Positions 1 to 6,854 are shown, numbered from the stretch's first letter. The stretch is DNA of 9,817 nucleotides from Bacteroidota bacterium (GCA_023453125.1 JAEXUB010000004.1:1-9817), one strand, 5' to 3'. The notes: a model not told the origin generated them from the sequence alone. A program made the numbers and translations.

Positions 1-1620
1 GTTCAGATGAAATATAAGGCAAAGGATAATCAGGATTATATTCTTAATCTTATAGATACCCCCGGACACGTGGATTTTACTTATGAAGTATCCCGTTCTC
101 TGGCAGCCTGCGAAGGGGCAGTTCTTATTGTTGATGCCGCGCAGGGAGTTGAAGCCCAGACTATCAGTAATCTCTATCTGGCAATTGACGCGGGACTCGA
201 GATTATTCCGGTAATCAACAAGATTGACCTTCCGAGCGCAATGATTGATACCGTGAAACAGCAGATTATTGAACTTATAGGATGTTCTCCGGATGATATA
301 ATTCTCGCAAGCGCAAAGACAAGAGCAGGAATTGAGGATATTCTCGAAACAATCGTAAAGAAAGTGCCTCCTCCGGTAGGAGATGAAACAGCCCCGCTTC
401 AGGCGCTCATATTCGATTCTATCTTCGATCCATACAGAGGCGCTGTTGCTTATATAAGAGTATTTAACGGAACAATAAAAGAAAAAGAAGAAATAAAGTT
501 TTTTGTTAACGATAAACAGTTCCTTGCCGAGGAAGTCGGCATTCTTAAGATTGCAAGAATCAGGACTAAAGAACTATCTGCCGGCAATGTAGGCTATCTT
601 ATTGCAGGAGTTAAAGATGTTCACGATACAAAGGTTGGTGATACCGTAACCCACGTACGCAACGGTTCGCAGGAACCTTTGCACGGATATAAGGATATTA
701 AGCCGATGGTTTACAGCGGTTTGTATCCATCCGATTCGGATGATTTTGAAGATTTAAGAGAGAGCCTCGAAAAATTAAGGCTTAATGATTCGGCAATTGT
801 ATTCGTTCCCGAAACATCCGCCGCGCTCGGTTTCGGATTCCGCTGCGGTTTCCTGGGAATGCTCCATATGGAAATTGTTCAGGAACGGCTCGAAAGGGAA
901 TACAACCAGAATATCGTTACTACCCTTCCCAACGTGGAATACCATGTTTATACAAAGAAGGGGGAGAAGATTGTTGTTGATAATCCTGCCGATATGCCCG
1001 TTGTAGGGGATATTGATCGTGTTGAAGAGCCCTTTATGAAAGCACAGATTGTTACTCCGTCGGAATATATCGGCGGGCTGATGCAGCTTGCAATTGAAAA
1101 GAGGGGCACATATAAGAACACCACATATATAGATCCAACACGTGCCGATATTGAATTTGAGTTTCCTCTTTCCGAAATAATTTTTGATTTTTATGATAAG
1201 CTCAAATCCCTGTCCCGCGGCTACGCTTCATTCGATTATGAATATATAGGTTATAAGGAATCGGATCTGGTTAAACTTGATATTCTTCTGAATGGAGATA
1301 AGGTAGATGCCCTTTCAATTATTGTACACGAAAAGAAGGCATACGACTGGGGGCGCAAGGTATGTTCAAAACTTAAAGAACTCATACCGCAGCAGATGTT
1401 CGAGATTTCCGTACAGGCTGCTATCGGGTCAAAAGTAATTTCGCGTACAAACATAAAAGCTTTAAGAAAGAACGTTCTCGCAAAGTGCTACGGAGGGGAC
1501 ATAAGCCGTAAGCGCAAACTCCTTGAAAAACAGAAAGAGGGGAAGAAGAGAATGAAACAGGTGGGGAATGTTGAAATTCCGCAGGAAGCTTTCCTCGCCG
1601 TATTGCAATTAGACGAATAA
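1..1620 (+). CDS. lepA: Elongation factor 4 (LepA), 5' partial
   Basis: Translational GTPase that binds the ribosome and acts in back-translocation or initiation quality control; cytoplasmic and membrane-associated. The frame is open from base 1 (Val-Gln precede the first Met at base 7), so that Met is internal. About 60-70 N-terminal residues with the P-loop and switch I lie outside the window. Counting from the Met at base 7, G3 is DTPGH at 17-21, G4 is NKID at 71-74 and G5 is SAK at 102-104. The EF-G-like domains II, III and V follow. The LepA-specific C-terminal domain is complete, with the diagnostic RKRKLLEKQKEGKKRMKQVG stretch followed by VEIPQEAFLAVL close to the stop. No frameshift is seen. 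It is the first visible gene of a co-directional run; lepB starts 14 bases after the stop, an order also known in proteobacteria. Identification is very secure. Confidence 0.98.
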   Translation, partial: VQMKYKAKDNQDYILNLIDTPGHVDFTYEVSRSLAACEGAVLIVDAAQGVEAQTISNLYLAIDAGLEIIPVINKIDLPSAMIDTVKQQIIELIGCSPDDIILASAKTRAGIEDILETIVKKVPPPVGDETAPLQALIFDSIFDPYRGAVAYIRVFNGTIKEKEEIKFFVNDKQFLAEEVGILKIARIRTKELSAGNVGYLIAGVKDVHDTKVGDTVTHVRNGSQEPLHGYKDIKPMVYSGLYPSDSDDFEDLRESLEKLRLNDSAIVFVPETSAALGFGFRCGFLGMLHMEIVQERLEREYNQNIVTTLPNVEYHVYTKKGEKIVVDNPADMPVVGDIDRVEEPFMKAQIVTPSEYIGGLMQLAIEKRGTYKNTTYIDPTRADIEFEFPLSEIIFDFYDKLKSLSRGYASFDYEYIGYKESDLVKLDILLNGDKVDALSIIVHEKKAYDWGRKVCSKLKELIPQQMFEISVQAAIGSKVISRTNIKALRKNVLAKCYGGDISRKRKLLEKQKEGKKRMKQVGNVEIPQEAFLAVLQLDE

Positions 1621-1623
1621 TTT

Positions 1624-1634
1624 AGAAGAGAATT
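1624..1634 (+). promoter_or_regulatory. Ribosome binding site of lepB
   Basis: AGAAGAG at 1624-1630 lies 4 bases before the ATG at 1635, inside the 14-base lepA-lepB gap. It is a moderate purine-rich Shine-Dalgarno sequence that supports this start. Confidence 0.55.
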
Positions 1635-2552
1635 ATGCAGTTATTTAAAAAAGAGAAAACCGAAAAAGAAAAGAAACCTGTTAAACCGAGAACTCAGGCA
1701 CAGAAAGCGTGGGAGTTTTTCAAGAATCTTTTATTTGCCGCCATTGCAGCGCTTGTAATTAAAACTTTTCTTATTGAGACTTCACGAGTTCCAACCGGTT
1801 CAATGGAAACCACAATTATGGTTGGTGATTTTCTCTTTGTAAATAAATTCATTTACGGCTCATCTACCCCGCGTAATATTCCCTTTACCGATATAGCTCT
1901 TCCTTACTTCCAGATGCCGGCTATTTCGGAACCTGAAAAGGGGGATATTGTTGTATTCGAATTCGAAGGGGAAAGGGACGAACTGAAATCGGCCCAGATT
2001 ATGAATTATGTTAAAAGGCTTATAGGCACTCCGGGGGATACGGTTGAAATAAGGAATAAGGTGGTATTTGTAAACGGCAAGGAAGCCAAACGTCCTGCAC
2101 ATATTAGATATTCCGAATCCACACAGCCAAAAGGGGTTCCCGATTTTCAGATCTTTCCAAAGGGAGAGAACTGGAATAAGGATAATTACGGTCCGCTCGT
2201 AATTCCCAGAGAAGGGGATGTGATAAACCTTAATGTTTCCAATATTGAAAAATGGCGCACTATTATTGACAGGGAACATGAGAAAAGAGTTGTTCAGGTT
2301 AACGGGGATAAAATTTTTATAGACGGAAAAGAAACATCTTCCTATACTCTAAAGAAAGATTACTACTTTATGATGGGAGATAACAGGGACGAAAGCTGGG
2401 ACAGCCGTTTCTGGGGTTTTGTTCCGCGCGACAAGATTGTAGGGGAAGCATTCCTTATCTATTGGTCGTGGGATCCCAGTTTTGAATTCTCCGAATTCTT
2501 CAAACTGCTCGGTTCAACAAGGTTAAACAGAATAGCCAAGTTCGTTCACTAA
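1635..2552 (+). CDS. lepB: Signal peptidase I
   Basis: Membrane-bound serine protease (family S26) that removes signal peptides from proteins exported by Sec or Tat. The 305-residue protein has a basic, Lys-rich N-terminus (1-30) and one clear transmembrane helix at about 31-47. The catalytic Ser56 sits in PTGSMETTI. The general-base Lys127 sits in YVKRLIGTPGD. Box E is GDNRDESWDSRFWG at 248-261, with Ser254 and Asp256 matching conserved positions of the family. Box B has Thr where many homologues have Pro (SMxPT), which I read as normal variation. A long insert between the Lys box and box E (about 150-235) adds to the periplasmic beta domain. The protein has one membrane segment, whereas the E. 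coli enzyme has two. It lies between lepA and a gene for an exported protease that needs just this type of processing. Confidence 0.97.
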   Translation: MQLFKKEKTEKEKKPVKPRTQAQKAWEFFKNLLFAAIAALVIKTFLIETSRVPTGSMETTIMVGDFLFVNKFIYGSSTPRNIPFTDIALPYFQMPAISEPEKGDIVVFEFEGERDELKSAQIMNYVKRLIGTPGDTVEIRNKVVFVNGKEAKRPAHIRYSESTQPKGVPDFQIFPKGENWNKDNYGPLVIPREGDVINLNVSNIEKWRTIIDREHEKRVVQVNGDKIFIDGKETSSYTLKKDYYFMMGDNRDESWDSRFWGFVPRDKIVGEAFLIYWSWDPSFEFSEFFKLLGSTRLNRIAKFVH

Positions 2553-2561
2553 AATTTGAAA

Positions 2562-2572
2562 GGGAGGGAAAC
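2562..2572 (+). promoter_or_regulatory. Strong SD that fixes the GTG start of the S8 peptidase
   Basis: GGGAGGG lies within 2562-2568, followed by AAAC and GTG at 2573. The match to the anti-SD and the spacing pick this GTG. The signal peptide begins at once after it, and no in-frame ATG could replace it without losing the signal peptide. Confidence 0.7.
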
Positions 2573-4555
2573 GTGGTTTACAGGTTTCTCTTTTTTATTT
2601 TCTTTATAGGCGCCGGTCTCTCTACTGCACAGCAGAAGTATTTTGTTTTCTTTAAGGACAAGGGTTTATACTCCCCTCATAGAATTTATAAGACTGCGCA
2701 AATCTCTCCCGCTGCTATTAGCCATCTCTCTGAAAAAAGCATTGAACGCAGAAAACAGGCGATGGGGGAAAATGAATATTTTAATTACGACGACCTTCCG
2801 GTTTATGCTCCATACATCGATGAATTAAAGAAGCTGAGTATCAAAACAGATAAAACACTTAACTGGTTTAATGCCGTAAGCTGTTATATCGAAGATGAAA
2901 ATTTAGAAATCATTAAAGCCCTTCCCTTTGTAGAGAAAATTGAAAAAGTGAAATCTCTTGTTTCTTTGCGGCAGGATAATTTAAATAACTACCCGGGCAT
3001 ATTTATGCCATCGCCGGCGCCTTCAATATTAAGTTTCAATTACGGCAGTTCCTATTCGCAGAATGCGTTAAGCGATATTCCTGAAGCGCACAACGCAGGA
3101 TTAAGCGGCAAGGATATCATTGTAGGCGTACTCGATACCGGATTTGAATTAACATCCCCGGCATTTGAGACAATTAAAATTCTTGCACAGCACGATTTTG
3201 TTTTTAACGACGATGTAACTGCCAACCAGTCAGGCGATATTCAGTCGCAGCATAATCACGGTACTGCAGTTCTTTCAATTATGGCTGGTATGCATAACGG
3301 ATTTCAGATTGGCCCTGCTTACGGCGCTTCTTTTCTGCTTGCCAAAACGGAAGATGTGCGCAGCGAAAAAAATATTGAAGAGGATAATTATGCCGCCGCG
3401 CTTGAATGGATGGAGGCGCGCGGAGTGAGGATTACTTCCAGTTCCCTGGGATATACTACATTTGACGACGGGCAGTCTTCATACACATATAATGATATGA
3501 ACGGCAGGACAACAATTGTTACAAAAGCCGCAGAAATGGCTTTTGAAAGGGGAGTAATTGTTTTAACTGCTGCCGGGAACGATGGTAATAATTCCTGGCA
3601 TTATAATTCTGCTCCGGGGGACGGAAAAAATACAATTACAGTAGGCGCGCTTACACCGGGGGGACAAGTTGCCTCATACAGTTCGCGCGGTCCTACATCG
3701 GACGGAAGAATTAAACCCGATATCAGTACACAGGGATCGAATGTGGTTCATTCCCTCCCTCTGCAGATTACATACGGAATGGGGAACGGGACTTCCTATG
3801 CTACTCCTATAGCGGCGGGCATAACGGCGCTGCTGCTGGAAGCCTATCCGTATCTTACTAATATTCAGGTAAGGGATATACTTCTACAGTCGGGGGATAA
3901 TAGTGCTGCCCCCAATAATGACAGGGGATACGGATTGCTTTCTGCTGTTAAGGCTCTTAACCAGCCTAATATTCAAAAAATAGGGAACAGTTATAAAATA
4001 AACAAAATGTTTATAGGCGTTGATAATGCCGCCGATGTGAAGTTAAACTACTCGCTGAATTCAGTAGCGCAAAATCCTCTTAATATGGTTAAATCATCGG
4101 GGGGAGTATATTCTGTGCAGCTCCCGCAGTTTAATGCAGGAGATGCAGTCAGATTTACCATATCGTATGAATCGCCGGAAGGGACAGTTACAGTTCCATC
4201 AACAGAATATTACGGTTTTGCATACGGGCAGATGACAATAAAGGATTTCTCATACGGTGCACAGCCCTCGGCACCTGCGAGTTACCGTGTATTCCAGAAT
4301 TATCCCAATCCATTCAGCAGAGAGACGAAAATTAAAATAAATCTCCCCTCCGAAGACCGCATCTCGGTAGATATCTACAATGTTATCGGGCAGAAAGTGG
4401 TCACTCTTTTTGACGGACAGATGAGCGCGGGGGAAAAGACATTAACCTGGGACGGAAGGAATTATTACGGCGTTAAATGCCCGAGCGGAGTTTATGTCTA
4501 TACGGTTAAATCCAATTCTTCATTTGAAATAAAGAAAATGGTTTTAGTAAAGTAG
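2573..4555 (+). CDS. Secreted subtilisin-like serine peptidase (S8) with C-terminal sorting domain
   Basis: Probable exported endopeptidase of 660 residues. Residues 1-19 form a signal peptide: Arg4, a Phe/Ile-rich core, and a likely cut after Ser-Thr-Ala19. Residues about 20-135 look like an inhibitor-type propeptide. The subtilase domain (about 165-460) has a full catalytic set: Asp188 in GVLDTGFE, His229 in HNHGTAVLS, the oxyanion Asn336 in TAAGNDG and Ser408 in GNGTSYATP. A beta-rich linker (about 465-560) is followed by a sorting tail at about 570-660: YRVFQNYPNPF, then IYNVIGQKVVTL, TWDGRN, SGVYVYTVK and a final KKMVLVK. That tail is the pattern of T9SS type-A or FlgD-Ig-like C-terminal domains in Bacteroidetes and Ignavibacteria, and implies passage through Sec and then the outer membrane, to the cell surface or medium. 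The natural substrate cannot be read from sequence. The gene starts 20 bases after lepB and ends 9 bases before the methyltransferase gene. Family secure; route inferred. Confidence 0.93.
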   Translation: MVYRFLFFIFFIGAGLSTAQQKYFVFFKDKGLYSPHRIYKTAQISPAAISHLSEKSIERRKQAMGENEYFNYDDLPVYAPYIDELKKLSIKTDKTLNWFNAVSCYIEDENLEIIKALPFVEKIEKVKSLVSLRQDNLNNYPGIFMPSPAPSILSFNYGSSYSQNALSDIPEAHNAGLSGKDIIVGVLDTGFELTSPAFETIKILAQHDFVFNDDVTANQSGDIQSQHNHGTAVLSIMAGMHNGFQIGPAYGASFLLAKTEDVRSEKNIEEDNYAAALEWMEARGVRITSSSLGYTTFDDGQSSYTYNDMNGRTTIVTKAAEMAFERGVIVLTAAGNDGNNSWHYNSAPGDGKNTITVGALTPGGQVASYSSRGPTSDGRIKPDISTQGSNVVHSLPLQITYGMGNGTSYATPIAAGITALLLEAYPYLTNIQVRDILLQSGDNSAAPNNDRGYGLLSAVKALNQPNIQKIGNSYKINKMFIGVDNAADVKLNYSLNSVAQNPLNMVKSSGGVYSVQLPQFNAGDAVRFTISYESPEGTVTVPSTEYYGFAYGQMTIKDFSYGAQPSAPASYRVFQNYPNPFSRETKIKINLPSEDRISVDIYNVIGQKVVTLFDGQMSAGEKTLTWDGRNYYGVKCPSGVYVYTVKSNSSFEIKKMVLVK

Positions 4556-4564
4556 GGGGAAAAG
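4555..4564 (+). promoter_or_regulatory. SD that supports the TTG start of the methyltransferase
   Basis: GGGGGA at 4555-4560 shares its first G with the TAG stop of the peptidase gene, then AAAG and TTG at 4565. The next in-frame ATG (4592) has no comparable SD. Sharing the stop codon suggests translational coupling. Confidence 0.6.
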
Positions 4565-5203
4565 TTGGGAGAAATTACACACAGGATTCAGATGGAATAT
4601 CTGAGTTCGCTGCGCAGCGAGCCGGATGAACTGATTTACAGAATGGAAAAATATGCCGAAGAAAAGAAAATACCCATTCTCGACTGGAAATCGGCCGAAC
4701 TCCTTGAGCAGATGATTCTTATAACCAGACCAAAGAGAGTTCTGGAAATTGGAACTGCCATTGCATATTCATCAATCAGGATTGCACGCAAACTGAAGAA
4801 AAAAGCTTCGCTTGATACAATTGAAAAGAGCGGCAATAATGTAAAACTTGCCAGGGGATTTATCCGCGAGGCGAAACTGAATAATATCAACATCATAGAA
4901 GGTGATGCGCTTCAGATTATGCCTGTCCTGGATAAAAAGTATGACCTCATATTCCTTGATGCCGATAAGCAGGATTATGAAAGGCTCTTCTTCTATTCTC
5001 TTATGCTCTTAAAGAAGAACGGTGTACTGTTTGTTGATAACCTTCTATGGCACGGTTACGCGGCCGTTAACAAGCCTCCGAAAGAATATGAACGCTCGGC
5101 GGCAATGATTAAGGAGTTCAATAAGCTCTTTGTTTATCAGGATAACCTTGATGTTACAATTATTCCGGTTGGTGACGGAATAGGGATTGGAATAAAGAAA
5201 TGA
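4565..5203 (+). CDS. SAM-dependent O-methyltransferase, family 3 (YrrM/TrmR-like)
   Basis: Cytoplasmic class I methyltransferase of 212 residues, a normal length for the catechol-O-methyltransferase-like family. SAM motif I is VLEIGTAIAYSS (59-70), where the family usually has G-T-x-x-G-Y-S. LDADK (131-135) and DNLLWHG (158-164) supply the Asp132, Asp158 and Asn159 expected to bind a divalent metal. The early MEKYAEEKKIPIL segment is typical of the bacterial group that contains B. subtilis YrrM/TrmR, which methylates 5-hydroxyuridine in tRNA to 5-methoxyuridine. Small-molecule catechol-type substrates are the alternative, and sequence alone does not decide. The TTG start is chosen for its SD and for N-terminal residues that fit the family; ATG 4592 is the fallback. 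The stop overlaps an ATG of the next reading frame (ATGA at 5200-5203), so the two are probably translated together. Confidence 0.9.
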   Translation: MGEITHRIQMEYLSSLRSEPDELIYRMEKYAEEKKIPILDWKSAELLEQMILITRPKRVLEIGTAIAYSSIRIARKLKKKASLDTIEKSGNNVKLARGFIREAKLNNINIIEGDALQIMPVLDKKYDLIFLDADKQDYERLFFYSLMLLKKNGVLFVDNLLWHGYAAVNKPPKEYERSAAMIKEFNKLFVYQDNLDVTIIPVGDGIGIGIKK

Positions 5204-5211
5204 GGGGCGGA

Positions 5212-5640
5212 ATGAATAATGCGGATGAATTTATGAATGCCCTTGCTGAATTTTCGAGGGGGAGGATAGTTAATAATGAAGACCTCGGCAGAATAGCCGC
5301 ACTCGCCTTTGAATTCAACAATAAGGAACTCTTTGAGGAACTGGCATTCGAAGGGAAATATCTTTCGGGACTCGTCAGAATTATAAGAAATAAAGATAAC
5401 AGATTTGAAGAAGGATATTTTGAGAAAGTTAAAGAGGAATATGCATTTCACGCAGATAAGGTGAAATCACTCATTCTTGCAATAATAGAACCTGGAAGCG
5501 GTTTTATAAAAGAAATTCTAAACAAAAAATATTTTGAATTAAGCCGGGGAAGTCTTGAAAATCTAAACTCCCTGTGCGAAGACCTGGGGCGGGTAAAAAG
5601 TTTTCTTAATTCCCTCAAGGAGGAGGGAAAAGGCTTCTAA
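5212..5640 (+). CDS. Small hypothetical protein coupled to the methyltransferase
   Basis: I do not recognise this protein. Two starts are possible. ATG 5200 overlaps the upstream stop as ATGA and gives 146 residues. ATG 5212 gives 142 residues and has GAGGGG at 5202-5207 four bases upstream; I prefer it on the SD. The sequence is charged, rich in Glu, Lys, Leu, Phe and Asn, and looks almost wholly alpha-helical (for example the ELFEELAFEG and YFEKVKEEYAFHADKVKSLI stretches). It has no signal peptide, no membrane segment, no Cys pair and only one Cys (in LNSLCEDLG). That suggests a small soluble cytoplasmic helical bundle. Codon use looks like the neighbours, and the end is defined by a stop codon inside a terminator hairpin. 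Placement last in the lepA-lepB operon suggests co-expression but not function. It is likely a real gene, given its tight fit between upstream gene and terminator. Confidence 0.78.
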   Translation: MNNADEFMNALAEFSRGRIVNNEDLGRIAALAFEFNNKELFEELAFEGKYLSGLVRIIRNKDNRFEEGYFEKVKEEYAFHADKVKSLILAIIEPGSGFIKEILNKKYFELSRGSLENLNSLCEDLGRVKSFLNSLKEEGKGF

Positions 5641-5650
5641 CGAAGCCTTT
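5629..5650. terminator. Hairpin terminator between convergent operons
   Basis: A perfect 9-bp stem, AAAGGCTTC (5629-5637) with GAAGCCTTT (5642-5650), closes over a 4-base TAAC loop. The stop codon of the upstream small gene is in that loop (5638-5640). The stem ends in A-U pairs in both directions. On the + strand it is followed by ATTC and AT-rich sequence, on the - strand by a single further T and then CCC, so the U-tracts are short. It sits exactly between the ends of two converging genes (stops at 5640 and 5657), so it probably serves both, more efficiently for the + operon. Confidence 0.7.
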
Positions 5651-5656
5651 ATTCAA

Positions 5657-6085
5657 CTATTCAATTTTCTTCAGGCCGACTGAATATTTTTCGGCAACTT
5701 CCTGAACTGATTTGCTTGAAATCAAATTATAAATTCTGTTTCTCAATTCTGCCCATTCATCGTGCAGCGGACAAGGATTATCATCTGTACATTCTTTCAG
5801 TCCGGTAACGCATTTAAGGTTAATAACCGGGCCTTCAACTCTTTCAACAATTTCAAGTATCGAGCTCTTTTTAGCTAATTCTGTAATTTTGAATCCGCCC
5901 CCTCTTCCTTTAAAGGAGTCGACATAACCATACTTAGCCATTCTCTGGAGTATTTTAGCCAGATAGTGGGCAGGTATATCTTCCGTTTTCGCAATGTCGG
6001 AGGACATAATTAAGGATTCTTTCGGTTGGCGGGCCAGAAATAAAATTGCCCTGATTGCATATTCGCCGGTTTTTGTGTAGATCAT
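5657..6085 (-). CDS. Rrf2-family transcriptional regulator with IscR-type Fe-S ligands
   Basis: DNA-binding regulator of 142 residues, normal family length. The N-terminus (MIYTKTGEYAIRAILFLA) and the winged helix with YLAKILQRMAKYGYV (41-55) and the wing GRGGGFKI (60-67) are classic Rrf2. Cys92, Cys99 and Cys105 followed by His108 (CPLHDEW) line up well with the Cys92/98/104 and His107 ligands of E. coli IscR. That makes a [2Fe-2S] sensor likely, for cluster status, nitric oxide or redox stress. No isc, suf or nitrosative-stress gene is next to it, so the regulon is unknown; CymR-like members without ligands are excluded by the cysteines. On the - strand the start has GTGAGG (6097-6092) six bases upstream. 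A separate promoter precedes it, and the short dyads there suggest autoregulation. It converges with the lepA operon. Confidence 0.93.
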   Translation of the reverse strand: MIYTKTGEYAIRAILFLARQPKESLIMSSDIAKTEDIPAHYLAKILQRMAKYGYVDSFKGRGGGFKITELAKKSSILEIVERVEGPVINLKCVTGLKECTDDNPCPLHDEWAELRNRIYNLISSKSVQEVAEKYSVGLKKIE

Positions 6086-6108
6086 TTAAAACCTCACAAT
6101 GTTTAAAA

Positions 6109-6121
6109 TACTTAAGGAGTA
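6109..6121. promoter_or_regulatory. Dyad in the leader of the Rrf2 gene, possible operator
   Basis: TACT (6109-6112), TAAGG, AGTA (6118-6121) is a 4-bp inverted repeat just downstream of the expected transcription start. A further CCT/AGG pair (6128-6138) overlaps the -10. These are weak as repeats; their clustering at one promoter is the only support. Confidence 0.2.
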
Positions 6122-6134
6122 AAACATCCTATTA

Positions 6135-6163
6135 AAGGTATCTAAAATGACACACTTTGTCAA
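6135..6163 (-). promoter_or_regulatory. Promoter of the Rrf2 regulator gene
   Basis: On the - strand a perfect TTGACA (6163-6158), 17 bases and TACCTT (6140-6135) form a sigma-70-type arrangement. Read with the following bases the -10 is TACCTTTA, also close to the Bacteroidetes TAnnTTTG element. Transcription would start near 6128, giving a leader of about 40 bases before the ATG at 6085. The -35 lies just past the yigZ stop codon. Confidence 0.55.
6148..6162. promoter_or_regulatory. Dyad over the -35 region, possible operator
   Basis: TGACA (6148-6152), five bases CACTT, and TGTCA (6158-6162) form a perfect 5-bp inverted repeat that overlaps the -35 hexamer of the Rrf2 gene promoter. Position and symmetry would suit a dimeric repressor, but arms this short can arise by chance. 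Confidence 0.3.
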
Positions 6164-6174
6164 GATATAGAATC

Positions 6175-6804
6175 TCATTTAAATTGAAAATAAGGCAATT
6201 TTTCAACATTTCCCTTCCCGGATGAGAGATTTTTTATGTTTTCAGCCAATTTTTCAACAATTTCGGGGTATACAAGGCATTCTGAATAGGGGGTTGTATC
6301 GAATGAATTTGTCAGAATTATTCCTTCGTAATCGCCGAGTAACTTATGCAGTGTCTTAACAAAATTGTAATCATAAGATATTTTTATCTTTTGGTATTTT
6401 ATTCTCTCTTCAACTTTTGCATCTTTTAATGTATCAAATGCCGATTGATAATATGCTTTACCCAATGGGCCTACCCCCAGTTTTACTCCGCCGTAGTAAC
6501 GGGTTACAACCAGAAGAATATTCTGAATATCGAAGTGCTCAATTGCATTATAAATTCTTATTCCGGCTGTGCCGCCTGGCTCACCGTCATCGGAATACTT
6601 AAATTTATCCTTATAAATTCTGTACGCCCAGCAATTATGCGTGGCATCGTAGAATTTTTTCCTTATTTCGTTCAATTTTGAAATGGCGCTCTCTTCATCT
6701 TTAACAGAAAAAGCCTGACCGATGAAAGTTGAACCTTTTTCCTTCATTTTTGATTCAAAATATGTATTAAGGACTTTAATTGAGGTCCTTGGAAGATTGC
6801 TCAT
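6175..6804 (-). CDS. yigZ: YigZ/IMPACT family protein (UPF0029)
   Basis: Conserved cytoplasmic protein of 209 residues related to E. coli YigZ and, in its N-terminal domain, to eukaryotic IMPACT, a regulator of the Gcn2 kinase. The biochemical role in bacteria is not established; nucleic-acid or ribosome binding has been suggested from structure. The IMPACT domain (about 10-125) shows the family blocks DATHNCWAYRI (53-63), DDGEPGGTAG (72-81), and VTRYYGGVKLGVGPLGKAY (100-118). The C-terminal part (about 135-200) fits the ferredoxin-like domain of YigZ. Length is typical and the blocks are intact. The ATG has no strong SD on the - strand. It is divergent from uvrA across 78 bases and is followed on its own strand, after 89 bases, by the Rrf2 gene, which has its own promoter, so read-through is possible but not required. 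Confidence 0.93.
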   Translation of the reverse strand: MSNLPRTSIKVLNTYFESKMKEKGSTFIGQAFSVKDEESAISKLNEIRKKFYDATHNCWAYRIYKDKFKYSDDGEPGGTAGIRIYNAIEHFDIQNILLVVTRYYGGVKLGVGPLGKAYYQSAFDTLKDAKVEERIKYQKIKISYDYNFVKTLHKLLGDYEGIILTNSFDTTPYSECLVYPEIVEKLAENIKNLSSGKGNVEKLPYFQFK

Positions 6805-6825
6805 AAATATAAACTCAACAAAAAA

Positions 6826-6854
6826 TTGATTTTAAGATTGTCTATAACTATTAT
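6826..6854 (+). promoter_or_regulatory. Candidate promoter of uvrA
   Basis: TTGATT (6826-6831), 17 bases and TATTAT (6849-6854) form a plausible sigma-70-type pair about 28 bases before the uvrA ATG. The leader would be short, AT-rich and lacking an SD. No LexA box of the E. coli (CTGT-N8-ACAG) or Bacillus (GAAC-N4-GTTC) type is seen in 6805-6882. Confidence 0.4.

Noticed and set aside
7..9. ATG at base 7 as the true lepA start
   Set aside because: The frame is open to base 1, and the P-loop and switch I of the GTPase domain would be missing; the gene is cut by the window edge.
1860..2279. Open frame of 139 codons on the - strand inside lepB
   Set aside because: It lies wholly antisense to a fully conserved gene, and its translation shows no recognisable domain or SD; a shadow frame.
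5137..5451. Open frame of 104 codons on the - strand across the methyltransferase/small gene junction
   Set aside because: Antisense to two tightly spaced + genes that fit the operon and terminator; its Phe/Ile/Ser/Pro-rich translation looks like a reverse-complement artefact.
6092..6117. Possible leader hairpin hiding the SD of the Rrf2 gene (CCUUA with UGAGG on the - strand transcript)
   Set aside because: Only 5 pairs with one G-U and a large loop; too weak to claim a riboregulator.
6147..6170. Short + strand frame of 7 codons (MTHFVKI) in the Rrf2 gene upstream region, with AAGGAG at 6114-6119
   Set aside because: The SD-like sequence is about 28 bases away and the frame overlaps the - strand promoter; no support for translation.
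6445..6681. Open + frames antisense to yigZ (also 6417-6602)
   Set aside because: yigZ motifs on the - strand are unmistakable, and these frames have no SD or domain.
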